A stretch of 48,101 bases of DNA, taken from the NCBI GenBank assembly GCA_039649175.1, contig JBBWZS010000159.1, forward strand, positions 1 through 48,101. Reading direction: 5' to 3'. Position numbers and translations under genes: made by a program. The notes below the pieces were generated by a model that did not search any database, was not told the origin of the DNA, and saw only the letters and a list, made by a program, of their open reading frames with translations. Below are positions 33,919-43,054 of this stretch, in pieces. Source of the DNA: DATAQC01 sp039649175. GTDB lineage: Bacteria; Actinomycetota; Acidimicrobiia; Acidimicrobiales; AC-14. The first letter of the stretch is position 1, and every line of letters begins with the position of its first letter.

Positions 33919-34899
33919 ATGCCCATAGCAACGGCATCCGATCCCGGGACGCCGCCCGGGCCCATGCCCGGGGCCGTCGCCACCGAGGTCGCCCGCCTCG
34001 GTGCCGCCGTCAAAGCGGCACTTCCGTCCAAGAAGCTCGACCGCAACCTGGTGATCGGCACCTGGAACATCCGAGCCTTCGGTGACCTGGCCGACAGCTG
34101 GACGGGCGGCGGGTCGAAGGGGCCCAAGCGAGATCTGCGGTCGCTCGCCCTCATCACCGAGATCGTGTCGCACTTCGACGTCATCGCCATCCAGGAGGTG
34201 AAGGGGAACATCCGGGGCCTCCGTCACATGATGCACGCCCTGGGCCCCCACTGGGGCTTCATCCTCACCGACGTGACACGCGGCAGCGCCGGCAACGACG
34301 AGCGGCTGGCCTTCGTCTTCGACACGCGCCGGGTCAAGCTGTCGGGACTGGCCTGCGAGCTGGTGCTCAGCGACGACGACATCAAGGTGGCGGGAGCCGG
34401 CGACCTCGTCCGCCAGTTCGCCCGCACGCCGTATGCCGTCAGCTTCGTGTCCGGCGACCAGACCTTCATCCTCGTCACCCTGCACGTGGTGTGGGGCACG
34501 GTGCCGACCGACCGCCTTCCCGAGCTCCGGGGCATCGCCCAGTGGGTGGCCAACTGGGCCGACGAGATCCAGTCGTGGGGTCAGAACCTCATCGCCCTCG
34601 GCGACTTCAACATCGACCGCAACGGCGACGAGGCCTACCAGGCCTTCACGTCGACCGGGCTCCAGCCCGCCGCCGCGCTCAACGCCGTGCCCCGCACCAT
34701 CTTCGGCGGGGCGAAGGGCTTCTACGACCAGATCGCCTGGTTCGCCGGCCCCGACGGCACACCCCTGCTGTCACTGCACCCGACCGGCCAGGCCGGAGGG
34801 TTCGATTTCGTGCCCCACGTCTACCCCGAGCTCGACCGCCGGGCCCTGAGCTGGCGGCTGTCCGACCACATGCCCCTGTGGTGCGAGTTCAACCTGTGA
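33919..34899 (+). CDS. Endonuclease/exonuclease/phosphatase (EEP) family protein
   Basis: 326 residues, no signal peptide. The DNase I-like metallohydrolase fold is recognised by VIGTWNIRAFG (Asn), VIAIQEVKGN (metal-binding Glu), LVTLHVVWG, LIALGDFNIDRNGDE (Asp/Asn pair) and LSDHMPLWCEF (catalytic Asp-His). The family includes nucleases and phosphodiesterases; which bond is cut here is unknown. Conserved NDERLAFVFDTRRVKLSGLA is typical of a bacterial subgroup. The ATG at 33919 is preceded by GGGGAGG. Divergent from the SRAP gene with ~70 bases between the starts, but no functional link is established. Confidence 0.88.
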   Translation: MPIATASDPGTPPGPMPGAVATEVARLGAAVKAALPSKKLDRNLVIGTWNIRAFGDLADSWTGGGSKGPKRDLRSLALITEIVSHFDVIAIQEVKGNIRGLRHMMHALGPHWGFILTDVTRGSAGNDERLAFVFDTRRVKLSGLACELVLSDDDIKVAGAGDLVRQFARTPYAVSFVSGDQTFILVTLHVVWGTVPTDRLPELRGIAQWVANWADEIQSWGQNLIALGDFNIDRNGDEAYQAFTSTGLQPAAALNAVPRTIFGGAKGFYDQIAWFAGPDGTPLLSLHPTGQAGGFDFVPHVYPELDRRALSWRLSDHMPLWCEFNL

Positions 34900-34917
34900 G
34901 CCGGTGAGCCGGCGCGG

Positions 34918-36099
34918 TCACGGCACGTAGTACAGGAGAAAGGCGAGGGTGGCGTAGACGACCATGGCGGCAGCGCAGACGGTGAGGACCGCTCGTTCGG
35001 CCCAGGGCGCGGAGGTGACGGCGGCGATGGCCAGGACCACGGGGAAGGCGCCGAAGCCGTAGCGCTCGAACGAGCCCAGGTTCCGCGCCGACAGCGCCAC
35101 CACCAGCGAGGCCACCGCGTAGGCGCCGTAGGCGGCCGGCCACCGGCGGCAGACCACCACCGTGAGGACCACCACGATCACCACCCAGGGAAGATGCTGG
35201 GTGTTCAGGCCGCCCTGGCCGTCGAACGCACGCCAGGTGGAGCGCACGACGGTGGTGAACGGGTCCACGAAACCACCCCGCAGGTAGCCGCGGTTCTGCA
35301 CCTGCACGGGCAGGAGGGCGTCACCGAAGCGCAGGCCGACCCAGGCCAGGAACGATGCCGCTCCCACGCCCGGGGCGACGACGGCCACACCCCGCGACAG
35401 CCGTTCCCGACCCGGCGCCTCCCGAAGGCCGCGCGCCCCCTCGATGACCGCGGGCAGGGCCAGGAGCACGCCGACCGGTCGGGTCAGCCCGGCCAGGAAC
35501 CCGGCGGCCGCCGCCCAACCCCAGCGGCGGGTGCGCAGGCCCCAGAAACACGCCACCGACAGGGCCAGGGCGAGGGGCTCGCCGTACCCCATGACCATCA
35601 CCGAGAACGGGGGGGCCAGGGCCACGAACCACGTCGCTCGCCGGGCCAGAGCCTCGTCTGCGGTCTCGACGAGGCACAAACGGTGGATCAGGGCTCCCAG
35701 CGCCAGCGCCGCGAGGTTCGACACCACGAGGAGGGCGGCACCCACGTGGCCGGCGAGCACCGGCGCCAGGGCCCAGGCGGCCAGGGGATAGAGGGGGAAG
35801 AAGCGCAGGGCCTCGTCGGGTAGGGCGCCGTACCCGCGCCCGGCGATGTCGAAGTACCAACGGCCGTCCCACGAGAGCAGGCCCCGGTGCAGGCGGGAGG
35901 AGAACCCCGGGACATGGGGATCGACTTTGGCCGCCACCACGTGGGCCAGCACGAGGGCGCCGATCACCACCACCCGGGCCACCAGCCAGCCGGGCAGGGC
36001 GGCGCGGACGTCGCACCGCAACGGCCCCCAGTCCCGCCTGTCCGCCCCGCCCTGGCTCCCCCGGCCGAGCACCGCCCCGGCGGCCGGTGCCCGGCTCAC
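34918..36099 (-). CDS. Membrane mannosyltransferase, PIG-V-like
   Basis: 393 residues with about nine membrane helices. The first outside loop carries LLSWDGRWYFDIAGRGYG, very like the WD-x-x-W-Y motif of the PIG-V family of dolichol/polyprenyl-phosphate-mannose-using mannosyltransferases, and LRFFPLYPLAAWAL follows as in that family. Later MGYGEPLALALSVACFWGL and GLTRPVGVLLALPA match too. It would add mannose to a glycolipid or glycan on the outer membrane face. GTG at 36099, 11 bases after the preceding gene, suggests an operon with the GT39-like gene. Confidence 0.82.
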   Translation of the reverse strand: MSRAPAAGAVLGRGSQGGADRRDWGPLRCDVRAALPGWLVARVVVIGALVLAHVVAAKVDPHVPGFSSRLHRGLLSWDGRWYFDIAGRGYGALPDEALRFFPLYPLAAWALAPVLAGHVGAALLVVSNLAALALGALIHRLCLVETADEALARRATWFVALAPPFSVMVMGYGEPLALALSVACFWGLRTRRWGWAAAAGFLAGLTRPVGVLLALPAVIEGARGLREAPGRERLSRGVAVVAPGVGAASFLAWVGLRFGDALLPVQVQNRGYLRGGFVDPFTTVVRSTWRAFDGQGGLNTQHLPWVVIVVVLTVVVCRRWPAAYGAYAVASLVVALSARNLGSFERYGFGAFPVVLAIAAVTSAPWAERAVLTVCAAAMVVYATLAFLLYYVP

Positions 36100-36110
36100 C
36101 GATCAGCCCT

Positions 36111-37688
36111 TCAGGCCGGCCGATAGCGGATGAGGCCGGGGTGCTCGAAATACTCCGTCTTGATCGTCATCACCCTGGTCATGTCGGGCCTCGCCGCCTG
36201 GAGGCGGTCACCGAGGGCCGTGCACTTGGTGCCGAAGGTCAGGTAGTTGGGCGACCACACCAGCCAGATGGTGTGGTCGGGGCCGGCTCTGTCCAACAGC
36301 ATCTGGGCGAACGGCGCCGTGCGGGCGGCATGGTTGCGCTGGGCGTAGTCGACCCAGTCGACGCGATCCGGCGAGCCGCCGGCGGGGAAGGGGACCTGGA
36401 CCAGGCCGCGGTCACCGAGCATCCGGCTCACCGACGGGCCCAGCTGGTCCGGGCAATAGGCCACGACGTCGCCGGGACGGGCCTGGGCCCGCAGCACCCG
36501 GGCCACCTTGGCGGCGGTGGTGCGGTCACCGAACACGTTGGGCGTGATGGCGATGAAGCCGAGGACCAGGCAGGCGGCCACGACGCCCCGGAAGACCCAG
36601 GGGCTGGTGAACCGGGTGACCCCCAGGGCGACGAGCAGCACCACGAAGGGGAACAGCACGGCGGCATAGCGCACCGCGAACCCGGACTGGCCGATGACAC
36701 CGGCGACGTAGGCCACCGCGAGGGTGCCGAAGGCGACGATGGCCAGCGTCCGGCTCTCGGGCCGCGTACGCAGGTCGAGCTCGATGCGGGCGCTGTCGAG
36801 GGGCCGGCCGAACACGGCCACGACGATGAGGAGCCAGGCCAGGATGCCGAAGATGAACCCGGGGTCCCAGAATCCGCCCGTGAACTGGAAGACGGTGTCG
36901 AACAGGATGCGGACGTCGGGGCTGCCGGCCCACGGGGTGCCGGTGTGGTGGAGCTGGTAGAGGAAACTCGGTACCCAGGGGAGGAAGGCCAGCCCGCCCA
37001 CGGCCATGGCCACAAGAGCCCGCCGGGCCTCAACGTGTCCCGTGCCCCGTCTGGCGCGCAGGATCACGATGACGGCGGCCACGGCCAGCAGGTAGAACGA
37101 CCAGTAGTGGGTCAGGAGGAGCAGGCCGGTGAGCACTGAGACCGCCGCTGCACGGGCCCACGAGAAGCGCTCGAGGAGGTCGCCGAGGGCCAGCCACCCC
37201 AGGAGGGCCAGCAAGGTCATCAGTGAGTACATGCGGGCCTCGGTGGCGTAGCGCACGGCGAAGGGCGAGGCGGCCAGGGTCACCAGGGCCACGGCCGCCA
37301 ACCGTCGACCACCGAGGCGACGCCCGGCGATCCACATGAAGGGCAGTGCGGCCACCGCGAACACCCCGGAGAGAGCCCGCACGGCGATGGTGCCGGTGCC
37401 GAACACCTCCATCCAGCCGTGCAGGACCACGTAGTACAGAGGCGGCGCCCCGTCGTGGCGGAGGGCCTCGGGCAGGCGCGACAACGGGAGGCGGGCGATG
37501 TTCACCGACAGCGCCTCGTCGAGCCAGAGGTGGGAGTTGGCGGTGAAGCGCACGACCACGCCCACGACCACGGCAGCGGCCGCCAGTGCTTCCCAGACGG
37601 TGATCCTTCGGCGCTCAGGAGCGGTCGGCGGCGCCTCGGGGGAAGCGTCTTCGTCCACGAGGGCGTCGCCTTGGTAGCCGAGATTCAC
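36111..37688 (-). CDS. GT39-family membrane glycosyltransferase
   Basis: 525 residues. After a ~28-residue cytoplasmic start there are about eleven membrane helices. The first outside loop SHLWLDEALSVNIARLPLS has the DE pair of GT39/ArnT/PMT enzymes, which take a sugar from a polyprenyl phosphate, and GAPPLYYVVLHGWMEVFG, ALSGVFAVAALPFMW and VRYATEARMYSLMTLLALL are also characteristic. A soluble outside domain of ~150 residues closes the protein (about from DVVAYCPDQLGPS). It probably mannosylates proteins or glycans at the cell surface. The next gene starts 11 bases after its stop. Confidence 0.85.
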   Translation of the reverse strand: MNLGYQGDALVDEDASPEAPPTAPERRRITVWEALAAAAVVVGVVVRFTANSHLWLDEALSVNIARLPLSRLPEALRHDGAPPLYYVVLHGWMEVFGTGTIAVRALSGVFAVAALPFMWIAGRRLGGRRLAAVALVTLAASPFAVRYATEARMYSLMTLLALLGWLALGDLLERFSWARAAAVSVLTGLLLLTHYWSFYLLAVAAVIVILRARRGTGHVEARRALVAMAVGGLAFLPWVPSFLYQLHHTGTPWAGSPDVRILFDTVFQFTGGFWDPGFIFGILAWLLIVVAVFGRPLDSARIELDLRTRPESRTLAIVAFGTLAVAYVAGVIGQSGFAVRYAAVLFPFVVLLVALGVTRFTSPWVFRGVVAACLVLGFIAITPNVFGDRTTAAKVARVLRAQARPGDVVAYCPDQLGPSVSRMLGDRGLVQVPFPAGGSPDRVDWVDYAQRNHAARTAPFAQMLLDRAGPDHTIWLVWSPNYLTFGTKCTALGDRLQAARPDMTRVMTIKTEYFEHPGLIRYRPA

Positions 37689-37711
37689 GCGAGCACGGTA
37701 ATACGCGGGGC

Positions 37712-40141
37712 TCAGGGACCCGGTGACGCGGCCGTCGTGGTCGCGGTGGTGACCCGGCTGGGTTGCTCACCGACCGAGGCATCGGCGTCGGGAGCGGGCG
37801 GCCCGGCAGCCTCGGGCCGGTCACCGTCGTCGTCGGTGACCACGGGATGGCGCCGCACGACGACGGCCAGCCCGATGCCGGCAAAGGTCAGCAGCCACCC
37901 GCCGGCGTCGACCGGCGTGTACCCGTAGTGCAGGCTCACGTGCTTCGAGGTGGGGATGACGACCATGAGGTTGGGGGTGACCCGCCACGGCCCCTTGGCC
38001 CCCGACGTCTTCCAGTTGGGGAAGTACGAGACCTTCACCAACACGGGGGAGCCGGTGCGGTCGACGTCGAAGGACAGACTGTCGTCACCCTGGCGGATGT
38101 TGCGCACCTGGGTGGGCGCCACCGGCTCCGTCGTCGGCCGGGTGACGGAGACGTCGCTCCCCACCACGGTGGCGGTGCCGTTCTTCGAGGTGCCCTTGAT
38201 TGACGACGCCTTCACCCTGGGCCAGTCCTTGGGACCGGAGGCGGCGAGGGGGATGTCGCGACGGGACGGGTCTTTGAACCAGTCGACCGAGATACCCAAC
38301 CACTGCTGGGAGCCCAGGGCGGTGCCGGTGATGACGTTGGGCTTGAACGCCAGAGGAGTCACCAGCTCCGATCCCGCCACCTCGAACACGTGCCAGGCAC
38401 CGGTCTGGGCGATCTCGTGCAAGAGGGGGTTGGACCTGGCCTGGCTCACCGCTTCGGGCGAGAAGGCCAGGTAGTACCTCGACCCGAGGAGCTGGAGGTC
38501 CCGGACGCCGCTTGCCACATCGAGGCTGCGATAGGGCAGGTCGCGCATGGGGTTGGACGGGGCCTTGGCCAGCTCCGCGGCCGACAGGAAGTGGTAGGGC
38601 ACCGTGGCCGACGACTCGAAGTAGAGGCCCTCCATGGAGTCGATGCAGCCCTTGGTCCAGTAGGGCAGCAACATCAGGGCCATCGGGGTGCCGAAGCGGT
38701 CGAGGGACGAGTCGTACTCCCAGTGGGCCCGCCCGCAGCCGGTGGTCCGTCCCACCTGGGCCATGGTGTCGATGATCCCCTTGTACTCGGGGTAGGCCGG
38801 CTTGCCCTCGTAGCCGCTGTAGTTCCACTTGGCCCAGGCCGAGATGAACGTCGACTCCGGGCTCGGGGGCTTGGGCGCCCAGTCGGGGAGCACACCGAGG
38901 GGCCCGGCCACGAAGAGCCATGCGGCGAGGGCGGCCACCACGGGGGCGGCCAGGCCCACCGTTCGCGGCGGGCGGTCAGGGTCGTCGGCGATCAGGCGTC
39001 CGAGCAGGCCGACGGCCTCGACCACCGCCACACCGGCCAGGAGGAACACGCACAGGTACCAGAAGGGCAGGGCGCGGGCGTTCCAGAGCCGGGCCTGGGG
39101 GCCGAACCGGAACACCAACGCGGTCAGCGCCGCCAGCACCGTCAGCACCGTGCCCGTGCGGTGCCTGGCCACCACCGACGCCACCGCTCCGACCAGGGCC
39201 ATAGCTACCAGCCACTTGATGTTGTCGGGGACGAGGTTGTCGGAGTAGGTGGTGAGCTTCTCCCAGCCCATGTTGTTGCTGTACGGCAGCCGGAACAGGA
39301 ACGGGATGCTCCAGAACGCCGCCAGCAGGGCCCCGATGCCGAGCACGACGGCCGCCCGCTTGGCGCGGGCCACACCGGGCCGCAGGGCCAGGAGCACGAG
39401 GGCACCGGCCACCGCGAACAGCGTGGGCAACAGGTGGCTCAGGCCGGTGAGGGCCAGGAGCACGGCGGCCCAGACCCGGTAACGGCCGGTGTCGAGGCTG
39501 CGGGCGAACACTCCCAGGAAGACCAGGGCCAGCGAGAGGCTGATGGAGAAGGAAAACTCGCCGGCCAGGGTCGAGGCGATGTTGCCGCCGTAGATCGTGT
39601 AGCTCCAGGTCCCCCCCCCACTGGAGAACCCTGAGTAGAAGAGGAACGGGACGGTGGCCACCGCCAGCAGGGCGGGGCCCGGGAAACGCAGCCCCGAGAG
39701 GCGCCCGAACGCCCACGCCGCCACCGGCAGGGTGAGGATGCCGGCCACCGTGACGAACTTGAACGCCACCCCGTAGGGCAGGACGAAGCTCAGCAGGGCG
39801 ATCGTGAACGCCGGGAGGGGGAAGTAGAAGACGTAGGCGGGGAACCCCGCGTACCAGGAGGGCGCCCAGCCGGTCAGGCGGAAATGGGGCAGCACGTGGT
39901 GGCGGAGGAAGTCGGGCCCCCAGACGTGGGCGCCCGTGTCTCCTCCCGCCGGCGTGCTGTTGGTCACCAGCAGATGAGGTTGGAGTTGGAAGAGGGTGAA
40001 CAGCACCGCCGCGGTCACCACGACGAGGGTGATCCAGGCCTCGATCGGGACGTCCCGCACCCGCTCGCCGGCCCGCGCCACGAGCCGGGCCGGGCCGGGC
40101 CGTTCGCTCGGTTCCCGAACCGGGGGGGCGGCAGTTTCCAT
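37712..40141 (-). CDS. Very large polytopic membrane protein, GT-C-like (PTPS-related domain type)
   Basis: 809 residues from the ATG at 40141 (METAAPPVREP). It has about twelve membrane helices, and the first outside loop reads STPAGGDTGAHVWGPDFLR then FRLTGWAPSWYAGFPAYVF, which recalls the conserved loop of large actinobacterial and cyanobacterial membrane proteins labelled 6-pyruvoyl-tetrahydropterin synthase-related. The GGDTGAH acidic site is probably the active site of a glycosyltransferase of GT-C type. The C-terminal ~330 residues are mainly outside with a last helix (GWLLTFAGIGLAVVV). It ends 23 bases before the GT39 gene start, so the three genes form an operon. Function is inference. 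Confidence 0.75.
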   Translation of the reverse strand: METAAPPVREPSERPGPARLVARAGERVRDVPIEAWITLVVVTAAVLFTLFQLQPHLLVTNSTPAGGDTGAHVWGPDFLRHHVLPHFRLTGWAPSWYAGFPAYVFYFPLPAFTIALLSFVLPYGVAFKFVTVAGILTLPVAAWAFGRLSGLRFPGPALLAVATVPFLFYSGFSSGGGTWSYTIYGGNIASTLAGEFSFSISLSLALVFLGVFARSLDTGRYRVWAAVLLALTGLSHLLPTLFAVAGALVLLALRPGVARAKRAAVVLGIGALLAAFWSIPFLFRLPYSNNMGWEKLTTYSDNLVPDNIKWLVAMALVGAVASVVARHRTGTVLTVLAALTALVFRFGPQARLWNARALPFWYLCVFLLAGVAVVEAVGLLGRLIADDPDRPPRTVGLAAPVVAALAAWLFVAGPLGVLPDWAPKPPSPESTFISAWAKWNYSGYEGKPAYPEYKGIIDTMAQVGRTTGCGRAHWEYDSSLDRFGTPMALMLLPYWTKGCIDSMEGLYFESSATVPYHFLSAAELAKAPSNPMRDLPYRSLDVASGVRDLQLLGSRYYLAFSPEAVSQARSNPLLHEIAQTGAWHVFEVAGSELVTPLAFKPNVITGTALGSQQWLGISVDWFKDPSRRDIPLAASGPKDWPRVKASSIKGTSKNGTATVVGSDVSVTRPTTEPVAPTQVRNIRQGDDSLSFDVDRTGSPVLVKVSYFPNWKTSGAKGPWRVTPNLMVVIPTSKHVSLHYGYTPVDAGGWLLTFAGIGLAVVVRRHPVVTDDDGDRPEAAGPPAPDADASVGEQPSRVTTATTTAASPGP

Positions 40142-40211
40142 GGTCGCCCATGTTGGCACCTCGGGCCAGGACGGGCCTGTCGGGCGCGCCCTGCCGGGGC
40201 GGCCCACTGCC

Positions 40212-40217
40212 TAGACT
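40212..40217 (+). promoter_or_regulatory. Candidate -10 hexamer for the ergothioneine operon
   Basis: TAGACT matches the TANNNT pattern; no clear -35 is seen. Transcription would start near 40224 and leave about 60 bases before the small ORF at 40285. Confidence 0.3.
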
Positions 40218-40284
40218 CGTGTGTCCTGGTGGGTAGCGGGAGGCGGACGCTCACGTCGGACGGAGAACGAGAGTGGAGGATCTC

Positions 40285-40359
40285 ATGATGGTCGGTCAGC
40301 AGTGGCTCGCATTCGTTCGCAACCTCGACTGGGTCACGGCCCACTTCGGGCACCGCTAA
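40285..40359 (+). CDS. 24-residue small ORF just upstream of egtA (possible leader peptide)
   Basis: The peptide starts with two Met codons, reads WLAFVRNLDWVTAHFGHR at its end and stops at TAA. A strong GGAGG site lies eight bases before the first ATG, whereas egtA, seven bases after the stop, has no ribosome site of its own. The peptide has two Trp, two His and two Arg and no Cys. It may act by coupled translation or as a leader peptide that senses a substrate such as histidine; this is inference. It is not a shadow of a gene on the other strand, because the next minus-strand gene begins at 40141. Confidence 0.6.
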   Translation: MMVGQQWLAFVRNLDWVTAHFGHR

Positions 40360-40366
40360 GGCCCCG

Positions 40367-41632
40367 ATGCCCGGCTCCCACCGCCAGCTCCGGCTGGGTG
40401 ACGTCCGCGAGACCCTGTGCGACCGTTGTCTCTCGCCGGAGTCGCCCCGCCAGGTGGGTGTGGAGCTGGAGTGGCTCACCTTCGCCCGAGATGAGGAATC
40501 GGTCCGAACCGAGGGATCGGCCCGGGTGGAGCCGGCCCGGCTGGCTGCGGCGCTGGCCGCCGCCGGGCCTCTCCCCGGCGGGAGCGCGATCACCTTCGAG
40601 CCCGGCGGTCAGCTCGAGGTGAGCGCGCCCCCGCGAGCGGCGTTGGCCGAAGCCTGTGCGGTGGCGGCGGCCGACGTGGCCCGGGCGCGGGCGACCGCGG
40701 CAGCGCTCGGTGTCGACCTTGTCGGCCTGGGCGCCGACCCGTTGCGTCCGCCCCGACGGGTGCTCGACACCCCCCGGTACGCGGCGATGGAGGCCTACTT
40801 CGACACCGACGGCCCCGCCGGGCGGCGCATGATGGCCAACACCGCCGCCGTCCAGGTCAACATCGGCGTGGGCCCCACCCTCGACGATGCCGGGCGTCAG
40901 TGGCGCCTGGCCCACCGGGTGGGGCCCACCCTCGCCGCCGCCTTCGCCAACTCGCCGCTGCTCGAGGGACGACCGACCGGCTTCCGTTCGGTGCGGCTGG
41001 CCACGTGGTTGGCCCTCGACCGCACCCGTGCCGCTCCGGTCGACTGGAGCCGGCCCGGTCCCGAGGCGTGGGCCGACTACGTCCTCGACGCCCGGGTGAT
41101 GTTGATCCGCTCGACGCCCGAGCGGTTCGTGGCCCTCGACTCGCCGCTGTCGCTGCGCCAGTGGGTGGGCGACGGCCACCGGCTGGGCTGGCCTACCGCC
41201 GACGACCTCGACTACCACCTCAGCACCCTGTTCCCGCCGGTGCGGCCCCGGGGATGGCTGGAGCTGAGGATGCTCGACGCCCTGCCCGACCCGTGGTGGC
41301 AGGTGGCCGTGGCCGTGACCGCCGCCGTTCTCGACGACCCGGAGGCGGGCGACGCCGCCGACCGGACCGTGTCGGCCGCCGGCGCCGCCGACCGGTGGGT
41401 CGACGGCGCCCGCACCGGCCTGTCCCACCCGGGCATCGCCGCCTCGGCCCGGGGCTGCTTCGACGCCGCCCTGGCCAGCCTCGACCGGTCGGGCGACGCA
41501 GCACTCGTCGAGCTGGTCGACGCCTATGCCGAGCGCTGGGTGCGACGAGGCCGGTGCCCGGCCGACGACCTCCTCGACGCCTGGGCCCGCCACGGCGACC
41601 TGTTCCCGGAGCCGGCGCAGGTGGTGGCATGA
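40367..41632 (+). CDS. egtA: Glutamate-cysteine ligase EgtA
   Basis: 421 residues of the GCS2 glutamate-cysteine ligase family: QVGVELEWLTF, ITFEPGGQLEVSAPP with acidic metal ligands, DTPRYAAMEAYFD, MMANTAAVQVNIGVG, and RGWLELRMLDALPDPWW. It joins glutamate and cysteine with ATP to give gamma-glutamylcysteine, the thiol donor used by EgtB in ergothioneine synthesis. Context (egtB, egtD, egtE following) supports EgtA rather than a glutathione enzyme. ATG at 40367 lacks a ribosome site and is probably reached from the small ORF. Its stop overlaps the egtB ATG. Confidence 0.93.
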   Translation: MPGSHRQLRLGDVRETLCDRCLSPESPRQVGVELEWLTFARDEESVRTEGSARVEPARLAAALAAAGPLPGGSAITFEPGGQLEVSAPPRAALAEACAVAAADVARARATAAALGVDLVGLGADPLRPPRRVLDTPRYAAMEAYFDTDGPAGRRMMANTAAVQVNIGVGPTLDDAGRQWRLAHRVGPTLAAAFANSPLLEGRPTGFRSVRLATWLALDRTRAAPVDWSRPGPEAWADYVLDARVMLIRSTPERFVALDSPLSLRQWVGDGHRLGWPTADDLDYHLSTLFPPVRPRGWLELRMLDALPDPWWQVAVAVTAAVLDDPEAGDAADRTVSAAGAADRWVDGARTGLSHPGIAASARGCFDAALASLDRSGDAALVELVDAYAERWVRRGRCPADDLLDAWARHGDLFPEPAQVVA

Positions 41633-42924
41633 CCGAGAAGTCGACCATCGCCGCTCACCTCGAAGGCGCCCGGCGGAGGTCGCTGGGGCTACTGGAGCCC
41701 CTCTCCGACGCCGACCTCGTCGCTCAGCACTCACCGATCATGTCGCCCCTCGTCTGGGACCTGGCCCACGTGGGCAACTACGAGGAGCTCTGGCTGCTGC
41801 GAGCGGTGTCGGGGGCCCGACCCATCCATGCCGGCCTCGACGACATCTACGACGCCTTCCGCCATCCCCGGCCCGACCGCCCCGCCCTTCCCCTTCTCGG
41901 GCCCGCCGATGCCCGGCGCTACCTCGTCGAGGTCCGCAGCCGGGTCCTCGACGTGCTCGACGGTCTCCCCGCCCTCGACGCCGGCGCCCCACCCCTGGTG
42001 GCCGACGCCTTCGTGTACGGGATGGTGCTGCAGCACGAGCACCAGCACGACGAGACCATGCTGGCCACCCTCCAGCTCATGGCGGGCGACGGGTACCGCC
42101 CCGTCACCCCGTCGCCTCCGGCGGCCACACCCCTGGCCGCCCCCGAGGTGCGGGTGTCGGCCGGGCCCTTCGTGATGGGAACCGACGACGAGTCGTGGGC
42201 CTTCGACAACGAGCGGCCGGCCCACGTGGTCGACCTCGATGCCTTCTGGATCGACACCGCCCCGGTGACCAACGCCGCCTATCTCACGTTCATCGACGCC
42301 GGCGGGTACGCCGACCGGCGCTGGTGGACCGACCAGGGCTGGGCCTGGCGCACCGGGATGGGCGCCGAGCATCCCCAGTTCTGGCGGCCCGACGGAAGCT
42401 CGTGGTGGCGGAACCGGTTCGGGTGGGTCGAGGACCTTCCCCTCGACGAGCCGGTGCAGCACGTGTGCTGGCACGAGGCCACCGCCTACGCCGCCTGGAC
42501 AGGGCGGCGGCTGCCCACCGAGGCCGAGTGGGAGAAGGCGGCCTCGTGGCCCGGCGACGGTCACAAGCGCCGCTACCCCTGGGGTGACGAGGAGCCCGCC
42601 GGTCTCCCCGTCACCAACCTCGGCCAGCGCCACTTCCGGCCCGCGCCCGTCGGTGCCTACCCGGCGGGAGCCACACCGGGCGGATGCCACCAGATGCTGG
42701 GCGACGTCTGGGAGTGGACGTCGAGCGACTTCGAGCCCTACCCGGGCTATCGCTCCTTTCCCTACCGCGAGTACTCGGAGGTCTTCTTCGGCTCGGGGTA
42801 CAAGGTGCTGCGAGGTGGGTCCTGGGCCACCCACCCCACGGCCGTGCGCACCACCTTCCGCAACTGGGACCACCCCATCCGCCGTCAGATCTTCGCCGGC
42901 TTCCGCTGTGCGCGCGACGACTGA
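41629..42924 (+). CDS. egtB: Hercynine oxygenase (sulfoxide synthase) EgtB
   Basis: 431 residues. The N-terminal DinB-like half supplies the iron ligands: LVWDLAHVGNYEELWLL and VLQHEHQHDETML (the H-x3-H pair). The C-terminal half is a formylglycine-enzyme-like (FGE-sulfatase) domain: VSAGPFVMGTDDESW, LDAFWIDTAPVTNAAYL, VCWHEATAYAAWTGRRLPTE, GCHQMLGDVWEWTSS, GSGYKVLRGGSW, FAGFRCARDD. It uses O2 and iron to attach gamma-glutamylcysteine sulfur to hercynine, giving a sulfoxide. The ending is normal, so the deletion that removed most of egtC begins right after this stop. ATG overlaps the egtA stop. Confidence 0.96.
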   Translation: MTEKSTIAAHLEGARRRSLGLLEPLSDADLVAQHSPIMSPLVWDLAHVGNYEELWLLRAVSGARPIHAGLDDIYDAFRHPRPDRPALPLLGPADARRYLVEVRSRVLDVLDGLPALDAGAPPLVADAFVYGMVLQHEHQHDETMLATLQLMAGDGYRPVTPSPPAATPLAAPEVRVSAGPFVMGTDDESWAFDNERPAHVVDLDAFWIDTAPVTNAAYLTFIDAGGYADRRWWTDQGWAWRTGMGAEHPQFWRPDGSSWWRNRFGWVEDLPLDEPVQHVCWHEATAYAAWTGRRLPTEAEWEKAASWPGDGHKRRYPWGDEEPAGLPVTNLGQRHFRPAPVGAYPAGATPGGCHQMLGDVWEWTSSDFEPYPGYRSFPYREYSEVFFGSGYKVLRGGSWATHPTAVRTTFRNWDHPIRRQIFAGFRCARDD

Positions 42925-42925
42925 C

Positions 42926-43054
42926 GTGGTGGCCTCCGAGCCCTACGATGGGGACACCCGCCGGCGTCCGGTGCGCGACGGCTCGCTCGTCGACGTCGAT
43001 GTCCCGGGGGCAACCGTCACCCCCCTCACCCCTTCCGGGAGCAGCCCACCGTGA
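42926..43054 (+). pseudogene. egtC: 3-prime remnant of egtC (gamma-glutamyl hercynylcysteine sulfoxide amidohydrolase)
   Basis: Only 42 codons remain, from GTG 42926 just one base after the egtB stop, in a different frame. The translation VVASEPYDGDTRRRPVRDG followed by SLVDVDVPGATVTPL closely matches the C-terminal end of EgtC as I recall it (a phrase like VVLASEPYDDD, then V-P-D, then L-V-E-V, then G-V-T-L-T). The N-terminal Cys nucleophile and the glutaminase domain (about 190 residues) are missing, so it cannot act. It still overlaps the egtD GTG (GTGA), as an intact egtC would. EgtC normally removes the glutamyl group after EgtB. Confidence 0.75.
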
